A stretch of 64,000 nt of DNA from Candidatus Acidiferrales bacterium (GCA_035515795.1 DATJAY010000004.1:62001-126000), one strand, 5' to 3'. Positions 1 through 7,337 are shown, counted from the stretch's first letter. Notes: generated from the sequence alone by a model not told the origin. Translations and numbers: made by a program.

Positions 1-101
1 AGGCGTGGGGATGGAAGAAAGGAAGGCTCATTCAAGCCTAATCAATACAATTCGGTAGACTGCTTGAAATAAATTTGACAAAACCATGAAAGGGCAAAAT
101 C

Positions 102-848
102 ATGAAAGTAATCACTCTCTCATTTCTCCTGACTCTGACCCTCCTGATCAGTCCGGAGAGGAGCTTTTCGCAAGCACCTGATTCGACATCCGCTTCGTTA
201 ACTTTTGGCAATGCGCTGCAGTTCCAGCTAATCGGGGGCGTGGGACTGAACTACCTCGGTGAGTTGAATTCATCCTCTTACTTTCGCATCGGCGCCGATT
301 TGTCTTTGAGTCACTCGAACCAGTCAGGTTCTCAGAGTAACTCTGAGGTGGAGAGCTACGCTCCGCCGTCGGTCAACTCCGATACCATTGCTACAAATCC
401 TGACCAGACATCGAATTCATACGGTATCACCCTGTCGGGCTTGTATGTTCGGAAACTGGCAGAGTATCGAAATACTATTCTCTACCTTGGGGCCGGCCCG
501 GAAGTGACTTATTCATGGACGAAGTCGTCGGATGATGAACCGGGGACGAGGACAAGCGGGGGCGTGAGTGCTTCGGAGGGAACCGATAATGAGAGCACGA
601 ACAAAACCGCCGGGATTGGTCCGGTGGCCGTCCTGGGTGTAGGAAGCAAAATTATCGAGCAGGTCAGTCTGACCGCCGAAATCGGAATCTCTGCTCTCTA
701 CGAATGGAACTCGTCTTCATCGGGATACATCTACAGCTTAGACCAGCCGTCTTATCAATACACAGAGAGGTCCAATAGCAGCTCGCATATCACCGGCTGG
801 GTCATCTCGCTCGCCAATGTGAGGGTCGGAATCCTCATTGGACTGTAG
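102..848 (+). CDS. Predicted outer-membrane beta-barrel protein with signal peptide
   Basis: A 248-residue protein of unknown function. Residues 1-24 form a Sec signal peptide (Lys-2, hydrophobic core, cleavage probably after the FSQA segment). The rest alternates short amphipathic strands with Ser/Asn/Gly-rich loops, for example around residues 68-110 and 140-170, and ends in the strand-like ANVRVGILIGL, as expected of a small outer-membrane barrel. No enzymatic motif is visible. The ATG is preceded only by a weak purine run (AAAGGG). No operon partner is evident; the next gene starts about 160 bases downstream. The barrel assignment is inference from strand pattern and signal peptide, not from a recognised family. 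Confidence 0.7.
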   Translation: MKVITLSFLLTLTLLISPERSFSQAPDSTSASLTFGNALQFQLIGGVGLNYLGELNSSSYFRIGADLSLSHSNQSGSQSNSEVESYAPPSVNSDTIATNPDQTSNSYGITLSGLYVRKLAEYRNTILYLGAGPEVTYSWTKSSDDEPGTRTSGGVSASEGTDNESTNKTAGIGPVAVLGVGSKIIEQVSLTAEIGISALYEWNSSSSGYIYSLDQPSYQYTERSNSSSHITGWVISLANVRVGILIGL

Positions 849-1010
849 TCGATTTATTGCGGTTGGACGCAATTGACCGCGGCGGCGGGGTGGTTGACTA
901 AATGGTGGAGAGGGAGTAGACTTTCTAAGGAGAAAATGCGTGGGATGCAAAAGGGAAGCGCATATGATCTTATTCAATTCTGTGAGGCGACCGTATGAGA
1001 AGAGTAATCA

Positions 1011-1301
1011 ATGATAACACCTGAAGAAATCGTTCCGACGCTTGAAAGCATACTCGCGGATGAGGCGGTGTTTATCTCCAAGCTTCAAATGATGAAGCCT
1101 CGCAGCAAAACCTCCGACGAGGTGAGGGAACTTGAGGAAGAGGTTTTTCCGATCTGTGAATCCATGACAGAAATGGTAGAGGCACTGGTCTCAAACAGGC
1201 CCGACCCGAAGCCCATCGGCGATAAGTTTAAGATTGCGTTCAATAACGTTGGAGTTATCTATGAGCTTCTTACCGGTCTCATCGACAAGCCGGCGAAGTG
1301 A
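1011..1301 (+). CDS. Small acidic hypothetical protein, mostly helical
   Basis: This 96-residue protein has no signal peptide or membrane segment and looks cytoplasmic. It is strongly acidic with heptad-like hydrophobic spacing, suggesting a helical bundle. I do not recognise the family. The ATG follows an AGAAGAG purine stretch that can serve as ribosome binding site. It stands alone between two intergenic spacers, the downstream one holding a copy of the duplicated element described at 1349-1393. Codon use resembles the neighbouring genes, which is the main support for it being real. Confidence 0.6.
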   Translation: MITPEEIVPTLESILADEAVFISKLQMMKPRSKTSDEVRELEEEVFPICESMTEMVEALVSNRPDPKPIGDKFKIAFNNVGVIYELLTGLIDKPAK

Positions 1302-1348
1302 GATGATGTATGCCGGTGTGGAGTCCGGATTTGCGATGGCGTGGGCGG

Positions 1349-1393
1349 GATTTCCATCCGGAACAGAGATCGGCGGCCTGTCAGGAGAGAACT
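1349..1393. repeat. Copy A of a diverged 45-base intergenic element
   Basis: This segment aligns without gaps to 1971-2015: the first 11 bases are identical (GATTTCCATCC) and 22 of the next 34 match, with most differences being transitions. Its end overlaps a perfect hairpin, CAGGAG-AGAA-CTCCTG, at 1382-1397. It sits in the spacer before the membrane protein gene at 1467. Function unknown; a structured leader RNA or a transposon remnant are both possible. Confidence 0.5.
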
Positions 1394-1466
1394 CCTGCTT
1401 TCACGTCTAAGAATGTGAGAAATGGATTATGCCAACTTTCAGAATAAATAACATCACGAGGAAAGC

Positions 1467-1928
1467 ATGTACATACTAACTGTTGTTTTGCTGGCATTCG
1501 TATTTCCAGTTATCTCTATTCTCACAGACGTATTCCTTTTCAAAAGCGCATCGAGTACTATGTACCTCGTCGGGAAGTGGTTCGTGTTCTGGGGAGTCGG
1601 GATTAGATTCTTCACTGCAGGGCTGCGACAGTCGATAACTCCGAGGTTCACGGCGGAAAAAATATTCGGGTTCAAGACCGATGAACCGCTGGTATTCGTG
1701 CAGGAGCTAGGATTTGCAAATATATCGTCAGGATTGTTGGGCATCCTCACCATCTTTGATGGCAACTGGATCCTACCCTCAGCAATCATCGGCGGCTCCT
1801 TTTATGGTTTGGCCGGGATAAAACACCTGACAAGAAGCGGAAGGAGTTCCACTGAGAATGTAACGACGTATTCAGATCTTCTGATGTCTATTATCCTTCT
1901 GGTGTATGTTGCCAGGTCTATAATCTGA
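1467..1928 (+). CDS. Small integral membrane protein, DUF6790-like
   Basis: The 153-residue protein has about four hydrophobic helices (around residues 1-22, 32-52, 75-110 and 135-152), so it is probably an inner-membrane protein. A GKWFVFWGVGIRFFTAGLRQ segment near residue 36 and the FVQELGFANISSGLLG segment near residue 78 resemble the uncharacterised DUF6790 family as I remember it; this is a tentative match. A GAGGAAAG ribosome binding site precedes the ATG. It is bracketed by the two copies of the duplicated intergenic element at 1349 and 1971. Function unknown. Confidence 0.7.
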   Translation: MYILTVVLLAFVFPVISILTDVFLFKSASSTMYLVGKWFVFWGVGIRFFTAGLRQSITPRFTAEKIFGFKTDEPLVFVQELGFANISSGLLGILTIFDGNWILPSAIIGGSFYGLAGIKHLTRSGRSSTENVTTYSDLLMSIILLVYVARSII

Positions 1929-1970
1929 AGAAGTATCATGAGCAGAGCTCATTCTCAAATGTTCTCCGGA

Positions 1971-2015
1971 GATTTCCATCCAGGCCGGGAACCGGCAGGT
2001 TGTCGGGAGGGAACT
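1971..2015. repeat. Copy B of a diverged 45-base intergenic element
   Basis: Second copy of the element at 1349-1393 (33 of 45 positions identical, no gaps). It contains its own perfect hairpin GCCGG-GAA-CCGGC at 1984-1996, followed by a weaker stem closed by a GGAA loop at 2004-2019. It lies 26 bases upstream of the transposase ATG. Confidence 0.5.
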
Positions 2016-2041
2016 ATTGATCACGCGATTAACGGCGCCAT

Positions 2042-2602
2042 ATGAAATACGATCCTGACAAACATCACCGGCGGTCAATTCGATTGAAGGATTACGATTA
2101 TTCGACTGAAGGTGGGTATTTCGTTACAATGTGTGTTCAGAACCGGGAATGTTTGTTCGGCGAGATTGTCGATTCGGAAATGAAGACGAATCGGTTTGGA
2201 GAGATCGTTAGAGAATGTTGGGATGATATCCCGAAGCGTTATCAAAACGTTGCGATAGATGAATTCGTCGTGATGCCAGATCATGTGCATGGGATAATTA
2301 TCATTGAAGATTCGGGAGGGGCAATTCATGAATTGCCCCGACTCGAACAAAGAAAAGATGAATTGCCCCGACAAACAGACAAAATGATGCAACGACGACA
2401 GATGTTATTGCCGAAGATTATCGGAAGATTTAAAATGAATTCAGCAAAACGAATCAATGAAATAAGAAATTCGCCTGGTGAGCGTGTATGGCAGCGGGAT
2501 TATTACGAACACGTCATCCGCAATGAGGGAGAATTGATTCGTATACGTGAGTATATCTCCAATAATCCGGCACGGTGGTTACAAGATGAAAAATCCGTGT
2601 GA
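2042..2602 (+). CDS. REP-associated tyrosine transposase (RAYT), Y1/HUH family
   Basis: A 186-residue single-strand DNA transposase of the IS200/IS605-like Y1 superfamily. The N-terminal RSIRLKDYDYSTEGGYFVTMCVQNR block, the HUH metal motif in MPDHVHGIIII near residue 80, and a catalytic-tyrosine region WQRDYYEHVIRNE near residues 150-162 followed by RIREYISNNPARW are all present, so the gene appears intact. RAYTs act on REP palindromes. Between residues 92 and 119 the usual variable region contains a palindrome and a tandem-like ELPR duplication encoded by a DNA repeat. No ribosome binding site is visible at the ATG. A short hairpin (GTCGGA/TCCGAC, 2620-2638) follows the stop but has no T-tract. 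Likely chromosomally domesticated or recently inserted. Confidence 0.9.
   Translation: MKYDPDKHHRRSIRLKDYDYSTEGGYFVTMCVQNRECLFGEIVDSEMKTNRFGEIVRECWDDIPKRYQNVAIDEFVVMPDHVHGIIIIEDSGGAIHELPRLEQRKDELPRQTDKMMQRRQMLLPKIIGRFKMNSAKRINEIRNSPGERVWQRDYYEHVIRNEGELIRIREYISNNPARWLQDEKSV
2318..2339. repeat. Perfect 22-base palindrome inside the RAYT gene
   Basis: The half-site GGGGCAATTCA is followed directly by its exact reverse complement, with no loop. It is read in frame by the transposase. The sequence looks like a variant of the GGGGCGATTCATGAATCGCCCC-type REP palindromes that I recall from RAYT-rich genomes; that link is from memory. Confidence 0.85.
2329..2372 (+). repeat. 14-base direct repeat, 30-base period, in frame in RAYT
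   Basis: TGAATTGCCCCGAC occurs at 2329-2342 and again at 2359-2372, exactly ten codons apart, so that both copies encode ELPR. The first copy is the right arm of the palindrome at 2318-2339, so the second looks like a duplicated half-palindrome. Confidence 0.8.
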
Positions 2603-2685
2603 TCGATTCTCATGGTATGGTCGGATTTCTTTTCCGACTACGAACCGGCAGCGCGTCGTGCCGAAATGCTTGGGTTCCAATTTTT

Positions 2686-2964
2686 TTACCCTCTTCTTAT
2701 TTCTTTCCCCATCTCCCTCAGCTGCTGCGCAACTTTTGTTGCGACACTCTCGATTGTTTCTCCGTTTGTTAGTCTCACACCTGATACTCGCACCGCTTCA
2801 TCGATCGTCGGTATTGTCCCCATCAGGTAGCGGTATATATGATAACCGAGCCTGTTGTTGTCATTGAATTCTCTCGTCGAAAATTGCTCCGCAATTTTAT
2901 AAGCGACCGCCTCCAAGCTGTCGTCTGCGAATTTATTTACCTGCGCCGGCGCTTTCGATGTCAT
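2686..2964 (-). CDS. Small hypothetical protein
   Basis: A 92-residue soluble protein, helical by composition, with no signal peptide or membrane segment. It is convergent with the transposase gene. A GGAG purine motif lies upstream of its ATG on the minus strand. The reading frame looks protein-like (balanced composition, amphipathic segments around residues 15-30 and 70-88), whereas the plus-strand frames across it are low-complexity Ser/Leu/Phe. Family not recognised. Confidence 0.55.
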   Translation of the reverse strand: MTSKAPAQVNKFADDSLEAVAYKIAEQFSTREFNDNNRLGYHIYRYLMGTIPTIDEAVRVSGVRLTNGETIESVATKVAQQLREMGKEIRRG

Positions 2965-3203
2965 TTCGTCTCCGTCTTTACTGTAAGTTAATGGCGGCGC
3001 GTTACATCTTCAATGATCGTCATGCATGCAGTGAGAAGCGAGAGGCAAGAGGTCGGGGGTAAAATGCTGAAGACAAAATGTTGAGAGAAAACATTTGATG
3101 CTCCGCCAACTCTTCTGATATCTTCCTGCTGGCCTCCTTCTCCGACACCCGATCTCTGGCTCCCTGCGTCTCGTCTTCGTCGTCAAAAAGTGTACCACTT
3201 TGC
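2965..3203. other. Gene-free spacer
   Basis: No convincing gene. The minus-strand frames that run through here are Arg/Phe-rich and extend antisense into the following ATP-grasp gene. The right end carries the promoter described at 3204-3231. Confidence 0.5.
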
Positions 3204-3231
3204 TTGACAATTAATAATAAAATCTTATATT
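3204..3231 (+). promoter_or_regulatory. Predicted sigma-70-type promoter of the ATP-grasp/KamA operon
   Basis: TTGACA at 3204-3209, a 16-base AT-rich spacer and TATATT at 3226-3231. Transcription would start near 3238, giving a leader of about 88 bases before the ATG at 3326. Confidence 0.6.
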
Positions 3232-3325
3232 TAACACAAGGAATGATCGCTTCATTGACATACAGGTTGCCCGACCGACAAGCTCGGCGGACCAAGTTGA
3301 AGTCGAACCAGTGTCGGAAGACTTT

Positions 3326-4417
3326 ATGAACGTTGCTCTTGCCTTCAACGTCAAGAAAGAGAGCACCATCGAAGTCGAATCCGCCTCTTCTCCCTCCAGT
3401 CCTGTTCCACCATCTCCAAATGAAATCTCCCCTCAAATCGAAGTTGATTCCGAAAAAAAAGTCATAGATAAATTTGCCGAGTGGGATACTCAAGAGACAA
3501 TAGATGCGGTCGCACGCGCGTTGTCCCTGTACCACGATGTTACCCTTGTCGAGGCGGACGAGAATGCCTACGACAAACTTCGTGACGGAGATTTCGACAT
3601 AGTCTTTAATATCGCCGAAGGAATGAACGGCGTCAGCAGGGAAGCGCAGGTTCCGGCCATGCTTGAGTTCCTCGGGATACCCTACACCGGCTCCGACCCT
3701 CTCACCCTTGCGATGTGCCTTGATAAATCGAGGACAAAAGAGATTTTAAGCTATCATGGGATCCCGACCTCAAAATTTGTGGTAGCAAATTCGTTCGGGG
3801 AGGCGGCGAAGGCATCGCTGCGTTATCCCCTCTTCGTCAAGCCGCTCCATGAAGGTTCGAGCAAAGGAATTTACAACTCATCCTATGTGGAGAACCCGGC
3901 AGCTCTCCAGCGGGAAGTTGAACGGATACTGAATGATTACGAGCAGCCTGCGCTCATAGAGGAATACTTGCCCGGGAGGGAATTCACCGTCGCGCTCCTC
4001 GGTAACGGGAATGAGTTGAAAGTTTTGCCGCCGGTCGAGATAAGATTTGATTCGCTGCCGTCGGAAGCTTTGCCGGTATATTCTTACGAAGCAAAATGGT
4101 TGTGGGACACGAGAGAATCTCCGATTGAGGTTTTCAAATGTCCGGCACCAATCGATGATTCTTTGAGTGCAAAAATAGAATACGTCTGCAGGAAAACGTT
4201 TGAAGTTCTGAACTGCCGTGATTGGTCGAGGATAGATTTGCGCCTGGATGGTTCGGGCGAACCGAACGTAATAGAGATCAATCCTCTCCCGGGAATCTTG
4301 CCGGATCCTGAAGAGCATTCCTGTTTCCCGATGGCTTCAAGAGCCGCGGGTTTGGATTATGATCATATGATGAACGCAGTTCTCGATGCGGCATTGAAAA
4401 GAACAGGTAAATTATAG
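3326..4417 (+). CDS. D-Ala-D-Ala-ligase-like ATP-grasp enzyme (first of pair)
   Basis: A 363-residue ATP-grasp ligase, expected to join a carboxylate to an amine through an acyl-phosphate. The ATP-grasp lobes show VKPLHEGSSKG at residues 171-181 (glycine-rich loop, compare EGSSVG in Ddl), IEEYLPGREF near 211-220, SRIDLRLD at 301-308 and the metal-binding IEINPLPG at 316-323, all close to Ddl. The N-terminal lobe is interrupted by a Ser/Pro-rich linker (residues 20-36) not found in Ddl. The ATG at 3326 is preferred over an in-frame GTG at 3311 because GGAAG sits five bases before it. It opens a four-gene unit with a paralogue, a GNAT and KamA, which argues for a dedicated amide-bond-forming role rather than peptidoglycan synthesis. 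Substrate unknown. Confidence 0.85.
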   Translation: MNVALAFNVKKESTIEVESASSPSSPVPPSPNEISPQIEVDSEKKVIDKFAEWDTQETIDAVARALSLYHDVTLVEADENAYDKLRDGDFDIVFNIAEGMNGVSREAQVPAMLEFLGIPYTGSDPLTLAMCLDKSRTKEILSYHGIPTSKFVVANSFGEAAKASLRYPLFVKPLHEGSSKGIYNSSYVENPAALQREVERILNDYEQPALIEEYLPGREFTVALLGNGNELKVLPPVEIRFDSLPSEALPVYSYEAKWLWDTRESPIEVFKCPAPIDDSLSAKIEYVCRKTFEVLNCRDWSRIDLRLDGSGEPNVIEINPLPGILPDPEEHSCFPMASRAAGLDYDHMMNAVLDAALKRTGKL

Positions 4418-4480
4418 CGGAGATGCAAGATGCGATGTCGCTATAATTCGTTGTATTTGTTGAACTTATAGAGGCGGCTC

Positions 4481-5545
4481 ATGCCAAGAAAAAAGAAGGT
4501 GTGCGTTATCTATGACGAGTCAGCTTTAGACATCACGTCTGAACTGGAATTGGCCTTCAATGGAAAAATAGCTGCAGAAGCGAAGGCTGCTTTGCTCGAC
4601 ACATCAACGACAAGCGTCGTCGAACAGGTCGACACCGTTGCTGCGGTGCTGGCTGAGGCGGGTTACAACGTTTCGACGATCATCACCAGCCCGGATATGA
4701 ACCAGCTTATCGACAAACTTCGCGAAGAGAAGCCGGACCTGGTTTTTAATCTATGCGAATCTATCGAAGGTGACTCGTTCCAGGAGATGAATGTCGCGGG
4801 TCTCTATGAACTGCTGCGCATACGATATACCGGAAGCAATCCGCTGACACTCGGAAGCTGCCTGAACAAAGTCAGAACGAAAGAAATTTTGACTTTCCAC
4901 AAGATAAGTGTGCCACCATACAGGGTTTTCAATTCCGCCGATGAAGTGGCGCGGAAGAAAATAGGTTTTCCCGCTATTGCGAAACCGATCCATGAAGATG
5001 CCAGCATCGGAATTTCGAATTCGTCCGTCGTATACGATCGCGACCACCTGCAGACTTTGCTCGCCGACATGCTGAAGAAATTCGATCAACCGATCCTTGT
5101 AGAACAATTCATAGACGGCAGGGAATTCAATGTTGCAATTGTCGGAAACGATGAAGTCGTTGTGCTCCCGACATCCGAGATAGATTTTACCACGATGCCT
5201 CAGGGGTATCAGCACATCGTCTCTTACGAAGCGAAGTGGATCCCTGATAGTGTGGAATACAAGTCGACGGTTCCGATTTGTCCCGCCAAAATAAGCAGGC
5301 GGCTCGAACAAAAAATTCAGAACACTGCGATCAAAGCTTATCAGGTGATGGGCTGCAGAGACTACGCCAGGGTTGACATGCGGGTTGACAAGACAGGAAA
5401 TGTGTTCGTACTGGAAGTGAATCCGAATCCTGATTTGTCGCCGAGCGCTTCCGGGTTTGCACGCAGCGCCGCAGCCCTCGGCTGGTCATACGGCCGGCTC
5501 ATAAACAATATTGTGCAATCAGCATTTAAGAGACGGCTTGGTTAG
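4481..5545 (+). CDS. D-Ala-D-Ala-ligase-like ATP-grasp enzyme (second of pair)
   Basis: A 354-residue paralogue of the preceding enzyme, 63 bases downstream. Shared landmarks are DLVFNLCESIEG near residue 86, RYTGSNPLTLG near 115, VEQFIDGREFNVAIVGN near 207, SYEAKW at 248-253 and CRDYARVDMRVD near 292. It departs from Ddl at both diagnostic sites: the flexible loop reads AKPIHEDASIG (167-177) instead of EGSSVG, and the metal-binding strand reads LEVNPNPDLSP (311-321) instead of NxxPG. The two enzymes therefore probably use different acceptors, acting in sequence on one product. The last 35 bases overlap the frame of the acetyltransferase. Substrate cannot be read from sequence. Confidence 0.85.
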   Translation: MPRKKKVCVIYDESALDITSELELAFNGKIAAEAKAALLDTSTTSVVEQVDTVAAVLAEAGYNVSTIITSPDMNQLIDKLREEKPDLVFNLCESIEGDSFQEMNVAGLYELLRIRYTGSNPLTLGSCLNKVRTKEILTFHKISVPPYRVFNSADEVARKKIGFPAIAKPIHEDASIGISNSSVVYDRDHLQTLLADMLKKFDQPILVEQFIDGREFNVAIVGNDEVVVLPTSEIDFTTMPQGYQHIVSYEAKWIPDSVEYKSTVPICPAKISRRLEQKIQNTAIKAYQVMGCRDYARVDMRVDKTGNVFVLEVNPNPDLSPSASGFARSAAALGWSYGRLINNIVQSAFKRRLG

Positions 5546-6017
5546 AATCCGACCCACCATCCGGGAAGACTACGAATCTATCCTGGATATCCTCAAGAGG
5601 ACAGACTACTTCACGGCTGAAGAAATAAAAATCGCCGATGAACTGCTCGGCTCCTTTTTTACGCAATCTCTCGAAAGCGGATATTGGACTTACACGGCGG
5701 TGAATGACAAAGTTGTCGGGTATATATGTTACGGCCCTGTTCCGTTAACCGATGGCACTTATGACGTCTATTGGGTAGCGGTCGATCCGGCTCTTCAAGG
5801 ACAGGGAATTGGAACGGAGCTGCTGAACTTTGCCGAGGATGATATATCGAGGCACAAAGGGAGACTGATAACCATTTATACAAGTTCACAGGAAAAGTAT
5901 CTTCCCACACGGAGTTTTTATTTGAAGCGGGGTTATCACGAAGGCGCCAGAGTACGCGATTACTATCGGCCTGCGGATGATCTCGTAATATATGTAAAAC
6001 AAATTTCGGAGGACTAA
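5511..6017 (+). CDS. GNAT-family N-acetyltransferase
   Basis: About 160 residues with the GNAT fold: VRIRPTIREDYESIL at the N-terminus, VDPALQGQGIGTELLNFAEDD carrying the Q-x-x-G-x-G/A acetyl-CoA loop, and a C-terminal FYLKRGYHEGARVRDYYRPADDLVIYVKQI strand region. The start is uncertain: the frame opens with TTG at 5511, and a second TTG at 5538, just before VRIRP, fits the family's usual N-terminus better. Either overlaps the second ATP-grasp gene, so translation is probably coupled. It ends three bases before kamA. In Nε-acetyl-β-lysine synthesis (AblA/AblB) a KamA enzyme works with a GNAT, so acetylation of a β-amino acid or of its peptide is a reasonable inference. Confidence 0.85.
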   Translation: MCNQHLRDGLVRIRPTIREDYESILDILKRTDYFTAEEIKIADELLGSFFTQSLESGYWTYTAVNDKVVGYICYGPVPLTDGTYDVYWVAVDPALQGQGIGTELLNFAEDDISRHKGRLITIYTSSQEKYLPTRSFYLKRGYHEGARVRDYYRPADDLVIYVKQISED

Positions 6018-6020
6018 TTT

Positions 6021-7256
6021 ATGGAACTGTGGCAGCAGATGCTGAGGCAGAGTATAGACAGCGCTGATGACCTTGTCAAAAAATTCAACTTTGATCAAGA
6101 GACTGCCGAAAGGCTCAACAGCCTTTTCCACATCAGGATCAACCCGTACTATTTAAATCTCATTCGATATCCCGGCGACCCTATCTGGCTTCAATGCATG
6201 CCCGATGGGAAGGAGCTTGAAGACGACGGATTGCCGACGGATCCTCTGAATGAGGACCACGATAGCCCGGTTCCAAGCATTACCCATCGTTATCCCGACA
6301 GAGTTTTATTTCTTGTGACGAGCCAGTGCTCCATGTATTGCCGCTTCTGCACAAGAAAGAGGAAGGTCAGCGATTCGACGAAGATCAGCATGAAGTATAT
6401 CCAGGACGGCCTGGACTACATCATGGCGCACAAAGAAGTTAGAGACGTCATTGTCTCCGGCGGCGACCCGCTCATGCTTACCGACGTGATGCTGGAGAAA
6501 GTGCTGAAAGGACTCCGAGAAATTCCGCATGTTGAGATAATTCGCGTTCATACCAAGATGCCGTGTGTTCTTCCGCAGAGGATTACGCCGCAGCTTGTCG
6601 AGATGATGAAGAAATATCATCCGATATATGTGAATGTCCATTTCAACCACCCGTGGGAGTGCACGCCCGAAGCGAAACAGGCATGCGATCTTCTTGCGAA
6701 TGCGGGTTTTCCACTCGGCAATCAAATGGTGCTGATGAAGGACGTAAATGACAACCCCGATGTTGTGAAAGAGCTCAATCGCAAGCTCCTGACGATGCGT
6801 GTGAAGCCGTATTATATTTATCAAGCGGATATGGTGAAGAGCACGAATCATTTTCGTACACCGATACGTGTCGGCCTGGAAATCATGGACAAACTGCGCG
6901 GACACACTTCGGGACTCGCGGTTCCGTATTTCGTGATCGATGCTCCCGGCGGGGGCGGAAAAATTCCTATTCTGCCGCAGTATGTTCTGTACCATGATGA
7001 TGAGAAGATGGTGATTCGCAATTATAAATACGAGGTCTTTGAGTACGCCGAGGCGAAAGACGATCAAGAGCCGGCTCGCGCCGACAACGATCGTCGGTTC
7101 TTGAGGAAATCGCCTGTCATCATCAGAGAAAGGAAGCGGCGAATTTCTCAGCCAAAAGCTGATCCGCCTAAGGCGGGGAAGCCAAAGGCCAGACAGAAAG
7201 TAAAAGTGGAATTGGATAAGCCGGTCGTCGAAGAGCCGATCGGGGAAAAGCAATAA
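6021..7256 (+). CDS. kamA: KamA-family radical SAM aminomutase (lysine 2,3-aminomutase-like)
   Basis: A 411-residue radical SAM, PLP-dependent aminomutase. The 4Fe-4S site is CSMYCRFC (Cys103, Cys107, Cys110); the PLP lysine is Lys314 in DAPGGGGK. Asp270 (YQADM) and Asp307 occupy the places of Asp293 and Asp330 of the Clostridium enzyme, which bind the lysine side-chain amine, so a lysine-like substrate is likely. The Zn site of that enzyme (Cys268, 375, 377, 380) is absent: Asn245 stands at the first position, and the C-terminus has no cysteine but a Lys/Arg/Pro-rich tail (356-411). A GGAGG site precedes the ATG. Last gene of the ATP-grasp operon; a palindromic hairpin follows at 7282. Confidence 0.9.
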   Translation: MELWQQMLRQSIDSADDLVKKFNFDQETAERLNSLFHIRINPYYLNLIRYPGDPIWLQCMPDGKELEDDGLPTDPLNEDHDSPVPSITHRYPDRVLFLVTSQCSMYCRFCTRKRKVSDSTKISMKYIQDGLDYIMAHKEVRDVIVSGGDPLMLTDVMLEKVLKGLREIPHVEIIRVHTKMPCVLPQRITPQLVEMMKKYHPIYVNVHFNHPWECTPEAKQACDLLANAGFPLGNQMVLMKDVNDNPDVVKELNRKLLTMRVKPYYIYQADMVKSTNHFRTPIRVGLEIMDKLRGHTSGLAVPYFVIDAPGGGGKIPILPQYVLYHDDEKMVIRNYKYEVFEYAEAKDDQEPARADNDRRFLRKSPVIIRERKRRISQPKADPPKAGKPKARQKVKVELDKPVVEEPIGEKQ

Positions 7257-7281
7257 ATCTGCGAGTAAAAAATTCAGAAAA

Positions 7282-7310
7282 CCTTGCGAAGTATTAAAAC
7301 CTTCGCAAGG
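7282..7310. repeat. Dispersed palindrome CCTTGCGAAG/CTTCGCAAGG, copy 1
   Basis: A perfect 10-base stem (7282-7291 with 7301-7310) around a 9-base loop, between kamA and the glycosidase gene. The same stem sequence recurs at 47409-47442. It could end transcription of the kamA operon, but no clear T-tract follows, so a REP-like repeat is the better description. Confidence 0.8.
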
Positions 7311-7337
7311 CTTAATTCTTGGGGAAAGGATCATCGA

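Noticed and set aside
2547-2867. Plus-strand frame of 106 codons after the transposase
   Set aside because: Overlaps the end of the transposase and runs antisense to the small gene at 2686-2964; Ser/Leu/Phe-rich and without a ribosome binding site.
3020-3535. Minus-strand frame of 171 codons over the start of the first ATP-grasp gene
   Set aside because: Overlaps the promoter and start of a clear gene antisense; low-complexity residues and no ribosome binding site.
6021-7256. Annotation of the KamA homologue as EpmB, acting on elongation factor P
   Set aside because: It is longer than EpmB, keeps the lysine-binding aspartates of KamA, and neither EpmA/GenX nor efp occurs in the window.
6306-7334. 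Minus-strand open frame of 342 codons across kamA
   Set aside because: Antisense shadow of kamA with no family resemblance and biased composition.
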